From Didemnitutus sp041906465 (GTDB taxonomy: Bacteria; Verrucomicrobiota; Verrucomicrobiia; Opitutales; Opitutaceae), in the NCBI GenBank assembly GCA_041906465.1, contig JAYRJE010000007.1, forward strand, positions 1-64,000: 64,000 nt of DNA, written 5' to 3'. Of the stretch, positions 57,301 to 64,000 are shown in pieces. Each line of letters begins with the position of its first letter. The first letter of the stretch is position 1. Made by a program: the position numbers and the translations under genes. The notes beneath the pieces are model-generated. The model did not search any database, had not been told where the DNA came from, and saw only the letters and a list, made by a program, of their open reading frames with translations.

Positions 57301-57393
57301 GCCGTAGGCGACGGAGGCCGTCACCAACGACACCAGACCGACGCTCAGCAAATACCGCGCGCGATCAATAGGGGTATGCGGGGTTGGTTTCAT
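54373..57393 (-). CDS. TonB-dependent outer-membrane receptor
   Basis: A 1006-residue receptor. Residues ~1-35 are a signal peptide (Y-L-L-S-V-G-L-V-S-L-V-T-A-S-V-A-Y-G). Next comes a short coiled-coil-like heptad stretch (S-L-R-R-L-Q-E-E-N-A-A-L-R-K-R-L) and an Ala/Thr/Pro linker. The plug domain begins at about P-F-E-V-K-T-D-K-D-Y-G-Y and contains R-V-P-M-N-I-S-V-M-S-E-D-F-I-K-D, V-E-I-V-K-G-P-A-A-V-F-F-G-Q-G-Y-P-G-G. A 22-strand-type barrel ends in aromatic A-V-N-F. The plug resembles siderophore-type receptors, but no siderophore genes are nearby. With the glycan genes around it, import of an oligosaccharide is likely. No SusD-like lipoprotein is encoded. Confidence 0.92.
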   Translation of the reverse strand: MKPTPHTPIDRARYLLSVGLVSLVTASVAYGQPTDADSLRRLQEENAALRKRLAELEGATAPATAAPKATTAAPAATSIPSVAAPASTTTEDGTVLLSPFEVKTDKDYGYLKTNAATATRIGMEIQRVPMNISVMSEDFIKDTGITSITDVLRYTASGSPDSRYAMRVPGNSATPQGNFTMRGFTINSLMRNGVFRYASYNLDNVDRVEIVKGPAAVFFGQGYPGGVINYVTKKPIFGKDATSLSYAHDDNGGSKVTLDHNAGISSKAALRILGAWTDAGGDRTGEFRDNFNITPSLSLVPFKSGIVKINLEFEYLKERYNENDYAWIYPQGWFDAYKNPTAELIAASGVADATAYRTRIFNSVANWIADVRKAKNDPSLPAYTTLSGAGYYTDKSGQRIKDEGFNFTNSGAYTMNEVKTFQATVEASPFSWLDARYVITRDNTTFDNIAGLNAPNADGVTFNAASGGAGAGYYRRVTDHQLDVILKKDLFGLKNKLLLGGVLSRPFQQYMASAGAVYYSVPGYNYPTPPANNLPNGAASSNPQVPVNQVLRDRNGNILTAQQVYSLWDPGIHINPPTSKIYNIERNLLDGYKSKTTAFYANWQAQMLKDDALTLLGGYRKESVKGYGQSLVANDPWFNTPEDAYLDQAKYPPGVYNYSPSYAGDPEGFRTRSGDSWMGGVSYALTPEISLYATVSKTFKINTGLAGGYDELAFDTLAQAALTHGGGSFQYRGQTITSVAQARAAIAAAGANESLKNEDGKNFEIGVKTSLWNGRLVSTVSLFRGIRQNQKLDDSTAQANANEPFNYSTTLFPSGSPYYNVRNFRWRAVGVKNQITGTEFDVIYTPIRNYQIVFNGAWMWQAETIDNPTMFKPGTPKFTAATAGNQALYTMYYNNRIENVPEYRLNLFNKYTFTNTAVRGLSVGLGARYSSETIVSRSLDWNPDRGGITVGNYLVFDATASYPWELFGYRLVTSLGINNLTNKEYFEGNTAQANTRSWVLRTAVNF

Positions 57394-57447
57394 GCTATGG
57401 TTTGTAGTTTCCGGGTTTAGGACCGGGGTTCTCCGGTTCAAAGGAGG

Positions 57448-58491
57448 TCAGGACAGGGGCGAAAGTTCAGTGGCCGGCGTGCGGAGGCGCGGAGAAACGC
57501 TGATGCCGATGCGTCCGGCGACGGAGGGGTTCTCGATGCGCCAGAGGAGGTGATCGATCACCTTGCGGACGAGGGTGCCGAGGTTGATGTCGATCACCGC
57601 GGGCGAGTGGTCGAGATTGTGGTAGATCATCGGGTTGTAGTTCCCGAGGATCGTCTCGACATCGCGGTCCGGTTTGCGGCCGGACTCGCGCAGCGAGCGG
57701 AAGAACGCGCCGCAGAAATGGTCGACGGGCAAATAGAGGCCGGTGACTTTACCGGGCGCGGCGACGAGACGTTTCACCAAAATGTCGCTCTCCGCCTGCA
57801 GCGGGGAGATTTCGAGGTAGCTGACGCCGGGGTTGGCACGACCGAGGATCGTGTGTGCGGTCAGACCAATTTCTTTGGCACGCGCGAGGAACGCGTCGGT
57901 GCGGCGCGTGATCGCGCTGTATTCCGGATCGGTCGAGATGACGGCGACGGTCTTGTGTCCGCGCGCCTTCAAGTAGTCCGCGGCCATCAGGCCGTTCTCC
58001 TCGTTGTTCGGCTCAACGTAGTCGCCCGGATACGATGCGGAGCGACGCGTCATGAACCAGACGTGCGGGATTTCGCGCAGTTGGGAGAGGCACTGGGCGG
58101 AGGGCTCCATGCCTTGGACGATGACGCCGTCGACGCCCTCACTGGCGAGCGTGCGCGGCAATTCGTCGGGTGTGTTCGAGAACAACACGCGCAGGTCGAC
58201 GCGATAGCGAGGATCGGAGGACTGCACTTGGAGCAACTGATCCTGAAACCAATTCAGGCTCGGGTTGTTCGCCTTTGCGCCGACGAACCAAACGCCGATG
58301 CGGCGATGCTCGGGCAGGCGCGCCTTGGGGCCGCGGCGGCGGTTGAGCGGGGCGGGGACGTAATTGTGCTCCTGCATCACCGCGCGGATGCGGGCCAGGC
58401 TGTCGGTCGCCACCAGCTGCGGCTGGTTGATCGCACGGGAAACCGTGGCAGGAGAAACCCGCGCCTTGCGGGCAATTTCGGTGATCAGCAT
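57448..58491 (-). CDS. LacI-family transcriptional regulator
   Basis: A 347-residue regulator. The N-terminal helix-turn-helix reads I-T-E-I-A-R-K-A-R-V-S-P-A-T-V-S-R-A (residues 3-20), followed by hinge P-A-P-L-N-R-R-R-G. The sugar-binding domain has I-G-V-W-F-V-G, V-D-G-V-I-V-Q-G, E-E-N-G-L-M-A-A-D-Y-L and A-V-I-S-T-D-P. The final part (P-A-V-I-D-I-N-L-G-T-L-V-R-K) belongs to the same fold. It probably senses a sugar released by this locus. It lies between the receptor and isomerase genes, downstream of the palindrome at 59,416-59,438, which is a natural target. Confidence 0.92.
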   Translation of the reverse strand: MLITEIARKARVSPATVSRAINQPQLVATDSLARIRAVMQEHNYVPAPLNRRRGPKARLPEHRRIGVWFVGAKANNPSLNWFQDQLLQVQSSDPRYRVDLRVLFSNTPDELPRTLASEGVDGVIVQGMEPSAQCLSQLREIPHVWFMTRRSASYPGDYVEPNNEENGLMAADYLKARGHKTVAVISTDPEYSAITRRTDAFLARAKEIGLTAHTILGRANPGVSYLEISPLQAESDILVKRLVAAPGKVTGLYLPVDHFCGAFFRSLRESGRKPDRDVETILGNYNPMIYHNLDHSPAVIDINLGTLVRKVIDHLLWRIENPSVAGRIGISVSPRLRTPATELSPLS

Positions 58492-58509
58492 GGGTGGGGT
58501 GGCCCGAAA

Positions 58510-58536
58510 TGAAATTTTCAGTAAACGGAATGAAAG
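58510..58536. promoter_or_regulatory. Palindromic site upstream of the LacI gene
   Basis: TGAAATTTTCA (58,510-58,520) is an 11-bp palindrome. It is followed by GTAAACGGAA and TGAAAG, so that TTTCA-N10-TGAAA forms a second overlapping inverted repeat. It lies 19 nt upstream of the regulator's ATG and shares its TTTTCA/TGAAA arms with the site at 59,416. Possible autoregulatory operator. Confidence 0.45.
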
Positions 58537-58550
58537 AAAACCTGAAACGG

Positions 58551-59423
58551 TCAAGCGCTTTCTCCACGCGCGGCCACGCGACGGAGGGCGCGACGCCACG
58601 CGCCGAGCAGTTCGGTGCGGCAGCGCACCGTGTCGGGCCACACGGGCGGATTGGTGCTCACATGGTAGCCGACGGTGGTGCCCAATTCGGGACAGACCCA
58701 CAGCTCGCCGCGGGGCTGGGGCCCTTGCAGCCAGACGGTGAAGAGATCCTCGGCGAAGCGAATGTAGTCTGCGAACTCCGGCGTTAGTTTTCCGCGGCCG
58801 TTCGTGACGGGAACCTGGCAGTGCTGGCTGTTGAATGGCCGGCAGTGAAACATGCGCGAGTGCTGGATGAGTTTGGGTTGGTCGAGGAGGCGGCGCGAGT
58901 AGTCGGCGGGCAGCATGTGCTTCATTACGCAAAGGTGGGAGTGGTCCCACGTGAGCGGAATCAACTCGCCGGTTTCCCGGTGGTAACGGGCCGCGATCTC
59001 AGAGAGCTTTTCCGGAGTCTCCGTGCAGGAGTCGCGATGCGTTTCGATATGCGCCTGCAACCCGAACGCGCGCGCGATGCGGATCGTTTTGCGGATCAGG
59101 CGCACGGCGGCGGCCGGCGTGGTGTCGTGCTCGCCGAGCAGGCAGTTCACGTAGGTCGCTCCGCCTTCCGCTTCGATGCGCAAAAGCTCTTCTGCGTCGC
59201 TGCCGTCGCGCGAAAAAATCCGACCGCAAATTGCCAGCTGATGCTTGCGAAGGTGGAGGGCGAACTCCGGCCGAAACATTTCGGCGATGCCGTCGAACCC
59301 TGCCTCTTTGATCAGGCGCATCTTCGTCGCCAGTGACCAGGGCCGGCTGGGCGTGGGCTGCCCCTCCATTGACCAGAGGGAGGCACACAGGACGAGACGA
59401 GGGGCGCGTGGGGTGATTTTCAT
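58551..59423 (-). CDS. Sugar phosphate isomerase/epimerase family protein
   Basis: A 290-residue TIM barrel of the xylose-isomerase-like type. Motifs are G-F-D-G-I-A-E-M-F near residue 35, I-E-T-H-R-D (Glu and His metal ligands) at about 135, T-W-D-H-S-H at about 165, and Q-H-S-R-M-F-H-C-R. The last part (V-C-P-E-L-G) carries the final acidic ligand. It would convert a keto-sugar imported by this locus, in the direction of central metabolism. The ATG at 59,423 overlaps the palindrome at 59,416-59,438. It is the first gene of the minus-strand unit isomerase-LacI-receptor. Confidence 0.82.
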   Translation of the reverse strand: MKITPRAPRLVLCASLWSMEGQPTPSRPWSLATKMRLIKEAGFDGIAEMFRPEFALHLRKHQLAICGRIFSRDGSDAEELLRIEAEGGATYVNCLLGEHDTTPAAAVRLIRKTIRIARAFGLQAHIETHRDSCTETPEKLSEIAARYHRETGELIPLTWDHSHLCVMKHMLPADYSRRLLDQPKLIQHSRMFHCRPFNSQHCQVPVTNGRGKLTPEFADYIRFAEDLFTVWLQGPQPRGELWVCPELGTTVGYHVSTNPPVWPDTVRCRTELLGAWRRALRRVAARGESA

Positions 59424-59438
59424 GAATGCGATGAAAAT
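59416..59438. promoter_or_regulatory. 23-bp palindrome, candidate LacI operator
   Basis: ATTTTCAT (59,416-59,423) and ATGAAAAT (59,431-59,438) are perfect 8-bp arms around the 7-nt spacer GAATGCG. The length and A/T arms with a CG-containing centre suit a LacI-family site. It overlaps the isomerase start codon and lies upstream of the divergent GH78-like gene, so one bound repressor could control both directions. Confidence 0.65.
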
Positions 59439-59548
59439 AGATGAAAAGAGAGTTGAAAAGAATCTTCTGGCCCGCTCAGTTTGCGTCGACTCTCCCCGGC
59501 GCTGCCTCGCTGGTCGGCGCTTACCCCTTCCGCTCCCCACGTTTTCTC

Positions 59549-61990
59549 ATGAGTTCGCTTCCGTTTGTCCATCGCGCGGCTTGGATCTGGTCGTTTGAGG
59601 GCACCCATGCCGCGCCGACTCCGGAAGCGTCGTCGCCTTCTCATTATCAGGTGCGCTATTTCCGGCGCACCTTCGAGTTGTCGGCGGGGGCGATCGCGCC
59701 GCTCGTGACGCATGTCTCCGCGGACAGCCGGTTTCTATTCTACTGCAATGGCCAGCTCGTCGGCCGCGGCCCGGCGAAGGGCGACGTCAACCATCACTTC
59801 TACGACACTTTCGATCTGACCGGTCTGTTGCGCCCCGGCCGCAATGTGCTCGCGGCGCTCGTGCTCGATATGTCGCGCGTGGCCCATCGGCCCGCGCATT
59901 TGGGCGCTCCGTGCTCGGTGATGACGTATGCGGGCGGCTTTTTGCTCGAAGGCGAAGTGGGCGGAGCTGGCGGCGGCGAACGGCTCGACACCGGCGCGCC
60001 GGGCTGGAAGGTCGCCGTCGACCGTGCGCACCGCTTTCAGAATCTCGGGACGCGCTTCGAAGGCTATCACGGTTATTTCGAGCATCGCGTCTCTTCGCTC
60101 GCGCCGACGGGCTGGTGCGAAGCGGACTTTGACGACCGCTCATGGGCCGACGCCGTCACGCTCTATGTGGCGGAGCGCCACGAAAATCGTCGCGACCCGA
60201 CGAGCCCTTATGGGCTGATGTCGCGCCTGATTCCGCCCCTGGAGGAAGGATCGCTGACGCGCTTTGCCGAGGTGTTTCTGCCTGGTGGTGCGTCCGCTGG
60301 TGCCGGGTGGACGCAGATTGTCGCGGGGCAGGGGACAGTGGCGATTCCGCCGCGCACTACGATTCGTGTCGTGCTCGACACCGGGAAATTGACGACCGCG
60401 TATCCGTCAATCGCGACCGCGGGCGGGCGCGGCGCGAAACTCGTGCTCACCTATGCGGAAGCGCTGCGCCTGCCGTGGGCCACACCCGGCGCGCGCCTGC
60501 TGGGGCGGCCGCAATCGCTGGCGAATCTCGCGTCGCATTTCGCCGACGAATCCTCCGGCTGGACTTTCGACCGGCGCGGGACGGTGAGCGGATGGTGCGA
60601 TGTGTGGGAGCCTGCGGGCGCGCCGGCGGAGCGGTTCGAGCCGCTGCATTGGCGGGCCTTCCGTTACGTCGGACTGGAGATCGCCACCGGTGACGAGCCG
60701 CTGCTCCTCGAGTCGCTCGGGCATCGCTTCACCGCGTATCCCTACGACGTGCAGGCGCAGTTTGATTGCTCCGACGAGCGCCTCAATCGCATCTGGCGCG
60801 CCGGCCTGCATACGATGCGGCTGTGCTCGCACGAGACTTTCGAAGACTGCCCGCACTACGAGCAGATGCAGTATGCCGGGGACACGATGATCACATCCAA
60901 GATCGCGATGCTCACGACCGGCAATTACGCGCTCAGCCGGCAGGCGCTGCTGCACTTCGATTGGTCGCGTCTGCCCGAAGGCCTCACACAGAGTCGTTAT
61001 CCGTCGCGACTCGTGCAGGTGATTCCGTCGTGGTCGCTGCATTGGATCACGAACATTCGCGACTACGTCGCCATCACGGGCGATCTTGCCACCGCACGCG
61101 AGTTGCTGCCCGGCGTCTCGACTGTCCTCGATTGGTTCAAGCGCCACGCCGGCGCCGACGGTTTGCCCGAGCGGTTGCCCTTCTGGAACATCACCGACTG
61201 GTGCCCCTGGTGGCCACGCGGGGTCGTGCCAGGCGCCGACACCGGCGCCACGTGCATCATCTCGGCGCAATACATCCGCGCGCTCGACGAAGCCGCGGAG
61301 CTCGAACGACTCGCCGGCGACGCCATGCGTGCGGATGCGCTCGTTGCGCAGGCACAACGTTTGCGCGTGGCGCTGCACGCGCGTTTCTGGTCGGAGACTG
61401 GCGGGCTCTATTTCGATCGGCCCGGCGGGCCGGAGGTCAGCCAATATGGCAACGCTTGGGCCGTGGTGTGCGGCGCGGCCGGCGAACGGGAACGTGCGCG
61501 TGTGCTGCAGCGGTTTCCCGCCGACGCGGCGCTCGCCCCGGGCTCCTTTTTTTGGTGGCACACGGGATTCCGGGCGCTCGAGCGCTGCGGCGCCTATGAC
61601 CGCATGCCGGAATTTCTTGGTCCGTGGCACGAGATGGTCGACGCGGGTCTCGACACCTTCGTCGAGGAAAACAGCTACTGGCGCTCGCTCTGCCACGCTT
61701 GGAGTGCGCATCCCGTGATTGAGTTTCTCGAAGGCGTGCTCGGCATCACGCCGCGCGCTCCGGGTTTTGCCGAAATCGCAGTTCGGCCTCAGCGGTGCGG
61801 GCTCGCGCATGCGAGCGGCCGGCTTTGCACGCCGCGTGGATTGGTCGCGGTCGCGTGGCGTGTGGAGGGGCGACGTTTTCATTTCGAACTCAACTCGCCG
61901 GGCGCCACGCCGGTGGTCATCGAGTTGCCCGGTGGTGAGCGTTTCGCGAGCACCGGTGGCCATTTCACCGCGAGCATCGATCTCCCATGA
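59549..61990 (+). CDS. GH78-like alpha-L-rhamnosidase family protein
   Basis: An 813-residue protein without an obvious signal peptide. N-terminal beta-sandwich domains contain Y-F-R-R-T-F-E-L, F-L-F-Y-C-N-G-Q-L-V-G-R-G-P and F-R-Y-V-G-L-E-I, as in rhamnosidase accessory domains. The (alpha/alpha)6 catalytic domain begins near residue 420 with F-E-D-C-P-H-Y-E-Q-M-Q-Y-A-G-D-T, the family's D-C-P-x-R-E region in variant form (Tyr for Arg). It contains N-I-T-D-W and ends with the C-terminal beta domain (R-A-P-G-F-A-E-I-A-V-R-P). Rhamnose removal is likely but not certain. A frame extending to 59,441 is open, but the ATG at 59,549 fits better. Confidence 0.8.
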   Translation: MSSLPFVHRAAWIWSFEGTHAAPTPEASSPSHYQVRYFRRTFELSAGAIAPLVTHVSADSRFLFYCNGQLVGRGPAKGDVNHHFYDTFDLTGLLRPGRNVLAALVLDMSRVAHRPAHLGAPCSVMTYAGGFLLEGEVGGAGGGERLDTGAPGWKVAVDRAHRFQNLGTRFEGYHGYFEHRVSSLAPTGWCEADFDDRSWADAVTLYVAERHENRRDPTSPYGLMSRLIPPLEEGSLTRFAEVFLPGGASAGAGWTQIVAGQGTVAIPPRTTIRVVLDTGKLTTAYPSIATAGGRGAKLVLTYAEALRLPWATPGARLLGRPQSLANLASHFADESSGWTFDRRGTVSGWCDVWEPAGAPAERFEPLHWRAFRYVGLEIATGDEPLLLESLGHRFTAYPYDVQAQFDCSDERLNRIWRAGLHTMRLCSHETFEDCPHYEQMQYAGDTMITSKIAMLTTGNYALSRQALLHFDWSRLPEGLTQSRYPSRLVQVIPSWSLHWITNIRDYVAITGDLATARELLPGVSTVLDWFKRHAGADGLPERLPFWNITDWCPWWPRGVVPGADTGATCIISAQYIRALDEAAELERLAGDAMRADALVAQAQRLRVALHARFWSETGGLYFDRPGGPEVSQYGNAWAVVCGAAGERERARVLQRFPADAALAPGSFFWWHTGFRALERCGAYDRMPEFLGPWHEMVDAGLDTFVEENSYWRSLCHAWSAHPVIEFLEGVLGITPRAPGFAEIAVRPQRCGLAHASGRLCTPRGLVAVAWRVEGRRFHFELNSPGATPVVIELPGGERFASTGGHFTASIDLP

Positions 61991-62835
61991 GCGAGCTTCG
62001 CCTCATCATCGACGACGATCGCGCGGTCGAGTGGCGCACGGCCAGCGGCACGCTGCTCATGCGCTACGTCGCACAGCCGGACACCCCGCTCGAGGAATCC
62101 CCGCGGCCTTACGCGCACCCGGTGTGCTCGCTTCGCGGCGAGGTGCTGACGAATTTTCGGCCCAACGACCACCCGTGGCACCACGGGCTGAGCTTCACCA
62201 TCAACAGCCTCAGCGGCTGGAATTTCTGGGGCGGCCCGACGTATCGCCGTGGCGAGGGTTACCAATTTCGGGCGAATCACGGAACGCAGCGCCACGTGGC
62301 GTGGCTCGAGCGCGGCGCCGCGATGGTCGCCCATCGGTTGGAGTGGAGCGCAGACGGCGGCGTCTTGCTCAAGGAGGAGCGTCGTCTGACGGTGAGCGTC
62401 CTGTCGGAGAGTTCGTGGTCGCTGCGCTGGCAGGCGCGACTCAGCAACGCGTCCGGTCATCCGCTGGCGTGCGGCAACTACTTTTCCGATCAGGAACTCG
62501 CCGGTTCGCACTACACGGGCCTGCAATTTCGCGGAGCCCGCGAGTTGCTCGACGATCACGGCGACGCGCGCGTGGGGCTCTTCGCCTCCAGCGGTCGTGC
62601 GGGAGAAACGCAGGTCCACGGCTCGGCCGCAGACTGGCTCGAATGGCGCGGACAGAAGGACGGGTCGCTGCGCCGCGTGACGATCCGCTTCGCCAACGCG
62701 ACGGGGCCGCTGCACTGGTTCGTTCGTCGCCACAATCCGCTCGTGGCCTTTCCGTTTCAATTTGAACGCAACCTCGTGCTGCCCGCCGACGGCGCGCTCG
62801 AAGTCGATCACGGGCTGACTTTCACCGACCAATGA
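61987..62835 (+). CDS. PmoA-like protein (DUF6807)
   Basis: A 282-residue beta-sandwich protein. Hallmarks of the PmoA/DUF6807 group are P-Y-A-H-P-V near residue 40, N-D-H-P-W-H-H-G-L-S-F (about 59-69), W-G-G-P-T-Y and F-V-R-R-H-N-P-L. Despite its name the family is not methane monooxygenase. It is found in carbohydrate loci of Planctomycetota and Verrucomicrobiota, and its histidines may bind metal. Function unknown. It overlaps the GH78-like gene by 4 nt and the following gene by 4 nt, so the three are translated together. Confidence 0.82.
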   Translation: MSELRLIIDDDRAVEWRTASGTLLMRYVAQPDTPLEESPRPYAHPVCSLRGEVLTNFRPNDHPWHHGLSFTINSLSGWNFWGGPTYRRGEGYQFRANHGTQRHVAWLERGAAMVAHRLEWSADGGVLLKEERRLTVSVLSESSWSLRWQARLSNASGHPLACGNYFSDQELAGSHYTGLQFRGARELLDDHGDARVGLFASSGRAGETQVHGSAADWLEWRGQKDGSLRRVTIRFANATGPLHWFVRRHNPLVAFPFQFERNLVLPADGALEVDHGLTFTDQ

Positions 62836-64000
62836 ACATGGATCGTCTGCAATTTCTTCGGAGTCTCGGGCTGGGAGCTGGAGTGCTCGCGGCGACCCCG
62901 TTGCGCGCGGCCGCAGCGGAAACCGACACCGCCGTCGTCTGGCCGCCGCGCGTGCCGGCGGATTCGCCCGAGTTCTGGCAGGCGGTGCGTGCGCAATACG
63001 TGACCGCGAACGACTTGGTGTATCTAAACTGCGGCGGACTCGGGCCGTCGCCGCGCCCGGTGCTCGATATTCTGGATCTGACCTCGCGCATTCTGCAGCA
63101 CCGCGTCGAGACGGGGCATTTCTTCTTCGAGGAGGCGCGCGGCGTCGTGGCGCAATTCCTCGGCGCGAAGCCGGAAGAAATCTGTTTCACGCGCAATGCC
63201 ACGGAGGGCAACTCCGTCATCGCGGCGGGGCTCGGGTTGAAGTCGGGTGACGAAGTGATTTTCGAATCGCACGCGCATCCCGGCGGATCGCTGCCCTGGC
63301 TCAACCGCGCGCGACAGGCCGGCATCGTGGTCCGCACCTTCGAGCCGGATGCGGCCTCGGCCGCGGGCAACCTCGAACGCATCGCCGCACTCGTGACGCC
63401 GCGCACACGCGTCGTGCAGGTCAGTCACGTGACGGCACCGACTGGCATCGTGATGCCCGTGCGTGAGCTCGCCGCCTGGGCGCGGGGGAAAGGGCTCTGG
63501 CTCCACGTCGACGGCGCGCAATCCGCCGGCATGATCCCCGTCGACCTCGCCGCACTTGGCTGCGATTCCTATGCGACGAGCGGACACAAGTGGCTCGGCG
63601 CGCCGCGCGAGACGGGCGTCCTCTACATTCGTGGCGAGCGCATCAACGACGTCGCGCCGATGCACGTCGGCGCTTACTCCAGCGACGACTTCGACTTGTG
63701 CGGGCAGCTCGTCTACACGCAGGGGGCTCGCCGCCACGAATACGGCACGCGCAACGCGGCGTCCGTCGTGGCGCTGGCGGAGGCGACAAAATTCCAATCG
63801 ACCATCGGCCGCGAACGCATTGCCGCTCATGGCCGAGCGCTGGCCGAGCATCTGATGGCGGCGCTCGCCGGCATCCCGCGCGTGAAGGTCCTCACTCCGG
63901 CCGACGCGTCGCTGCGCGCGGCGATGGTGACGCTCCAGGTGGATGGCATGGCGGCCGGCAAGGTTTTCGGCCATCTCATGGAGACGGAGCGTCTGCGCTG
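62832..64000 (+). CDS. Class V aminotransferase-fold PLP protein, exported (partial)
   Basis: The gene runs off the right edge; 389 codons are visible. The N-terminus is a signal-like sequence (F-L-R-S-L-G-L-G-A-G-V-L-A-A-T-P-L-R-A), unusual for a PLP enzyme. The class V fold follows: Y-L-N-C-G-G-L-G-P-S at about 56-65, T-R-N-A-T-E-G-N-S, V-S-H-V-T-A-P-T-G, H-V-D-G-A-Q-S-A-G (Asp binding the pyridine N) and T-S-G-H-K-W-L-G with the Schiff-base Lys. Relatives include isopenicillin N epimerase-like and cysteine desulfurase-like proteins. A periplasmic amino-acid or amino-sugar epimerase or lyase is possible. It is coupled to the PmoA-like gene by an ATGA overlap. Confidence 0.85.
   Translation, partial: MNMDRLQFLRSLGLGAGVLAATPLRAAAAETDTAVVWPPRVPADSPEFWQAVRAQYVTANDLVYLNCGGLGPSPRPVLDILDLTSRILQHRVETGHFFFEEARGVVAQFLGAKPEEICFTRNATEGNSVIAAGLGLKSGDEVIFESHAHPGGSLPWLNRARQAGIVVRTFEPDAASAAGNLERIAALVTPRTRVVQVSHVTAPTGIVMPVRELAAWARGKGLWLHVDGAQSAGMIPVDLAALGCDSYATSGHKWLGAPRETGVLYIRGERINDVAPMHVGAYSSDDFDLCGQLVYTQGARRHEYGTRNAASVVALAEATKFQSTIGRERIAAHGRALAEHLMAALAGIPRVKVLTPADASLRAAMVTLQVDGMAAGKVFGHLMETERLR

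Overview
The window looks like a piece of a GC-rich Verrucomicrobiota chromosome, most likely an Opitutaceae-like soil, freshwater or gut bacterium. This is inferred from content: two GxGYxYP-domain proteins, a delta-60 beta-propeller protein, a TonB receptor without a SusD partner, a PmoA-like protein, a heparinase II/III-type enzyme, an SSS symporter and a LacI regulator. No rRNA, tRNA or CRISPR array was seen.

Region 1 (1-16,050) is an accessory island of nested mobile DNA. A group II intron (178-2382, minus) sits inside an IS66-type tnpC gene. Both exon junctions can be read directly, and exact splicing would keep the frame, but the intron-encoded reverse transcriptase is frameshifted and the IS66 element has lost its distal end. 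Next come two small tyrosine recombinases, an AAA+ ATPase, a calcineurin-like phosphoesterase, a RusA-like protein and a third degenerate recombinase-like protein (4195-8978). Four of these genes share a CTCCCATCTT-type box just before the start codon. After 1.3 kb without a convincing gene come broken hypothetical genes, a VapBC toxin-antitoxin pair, a complete IS21-family element with a 7-bp target duplication (12,176-14,762), and a DUF6036-type nucleotidyltransferase with an overlapping partner. The island ends against a 3'-truncated short-chain dehydrogenase.

Region 2 (16.0-29.2 kb) looks like chromosomal backbone. It holds a hypothetical gene, a secreted delta-60 repeat protein, a sugar isomerase/epimerase, and a minus-strand operon of M20 deacylase, (alpha/alpha)6 glycosidase, lipoprotein and esterase.

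Region 3 (26.8-34.3 kb) is a corrinoid methyl-transfer system. A RACo-type reductive activator and a DUF1638 protein run one way. A corrinoid carrier, three UroD/MtaA-like proteins and a homocysteine methyltransferase run the other way in one tight operon. Its methyl donor is not identifiable.

Region 4 (34.3-54.3 kb) is a run of 15 minus-strand genes with spacers of about 50 nt or less and several 4-nt overlaps. It encodes secreted hydrolases and polysaccharide-active enzymes (two GxGYxYP proteins each paired with a small secreted protein, a GH42-like enzyme, an S9 peptidase, a heparinase-like protein), an SSS transporter, a ROK kinase, and a set of intracellular enzymes (isochorismatase-like hydrolase, DegT aminotransferase, two amidohydrolases, an NAD-dependent epimerase, a DHDPS-like aldolase). 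I read it as one uptake-and-catabolism locus for an unknown, probably nitrogen-containing or acidic glycan.

Region 5 (54.3-64.0 kb) has a TonB receptor, a LacI regulator and a sugar isomerase on the minus strand. Facing them are a GH78-like enzyme, a PmoA-like protein and a class V aminotransferase-fold protein that runs off the window. A near-perfect 23-bp palindrome lies between the divergent units.
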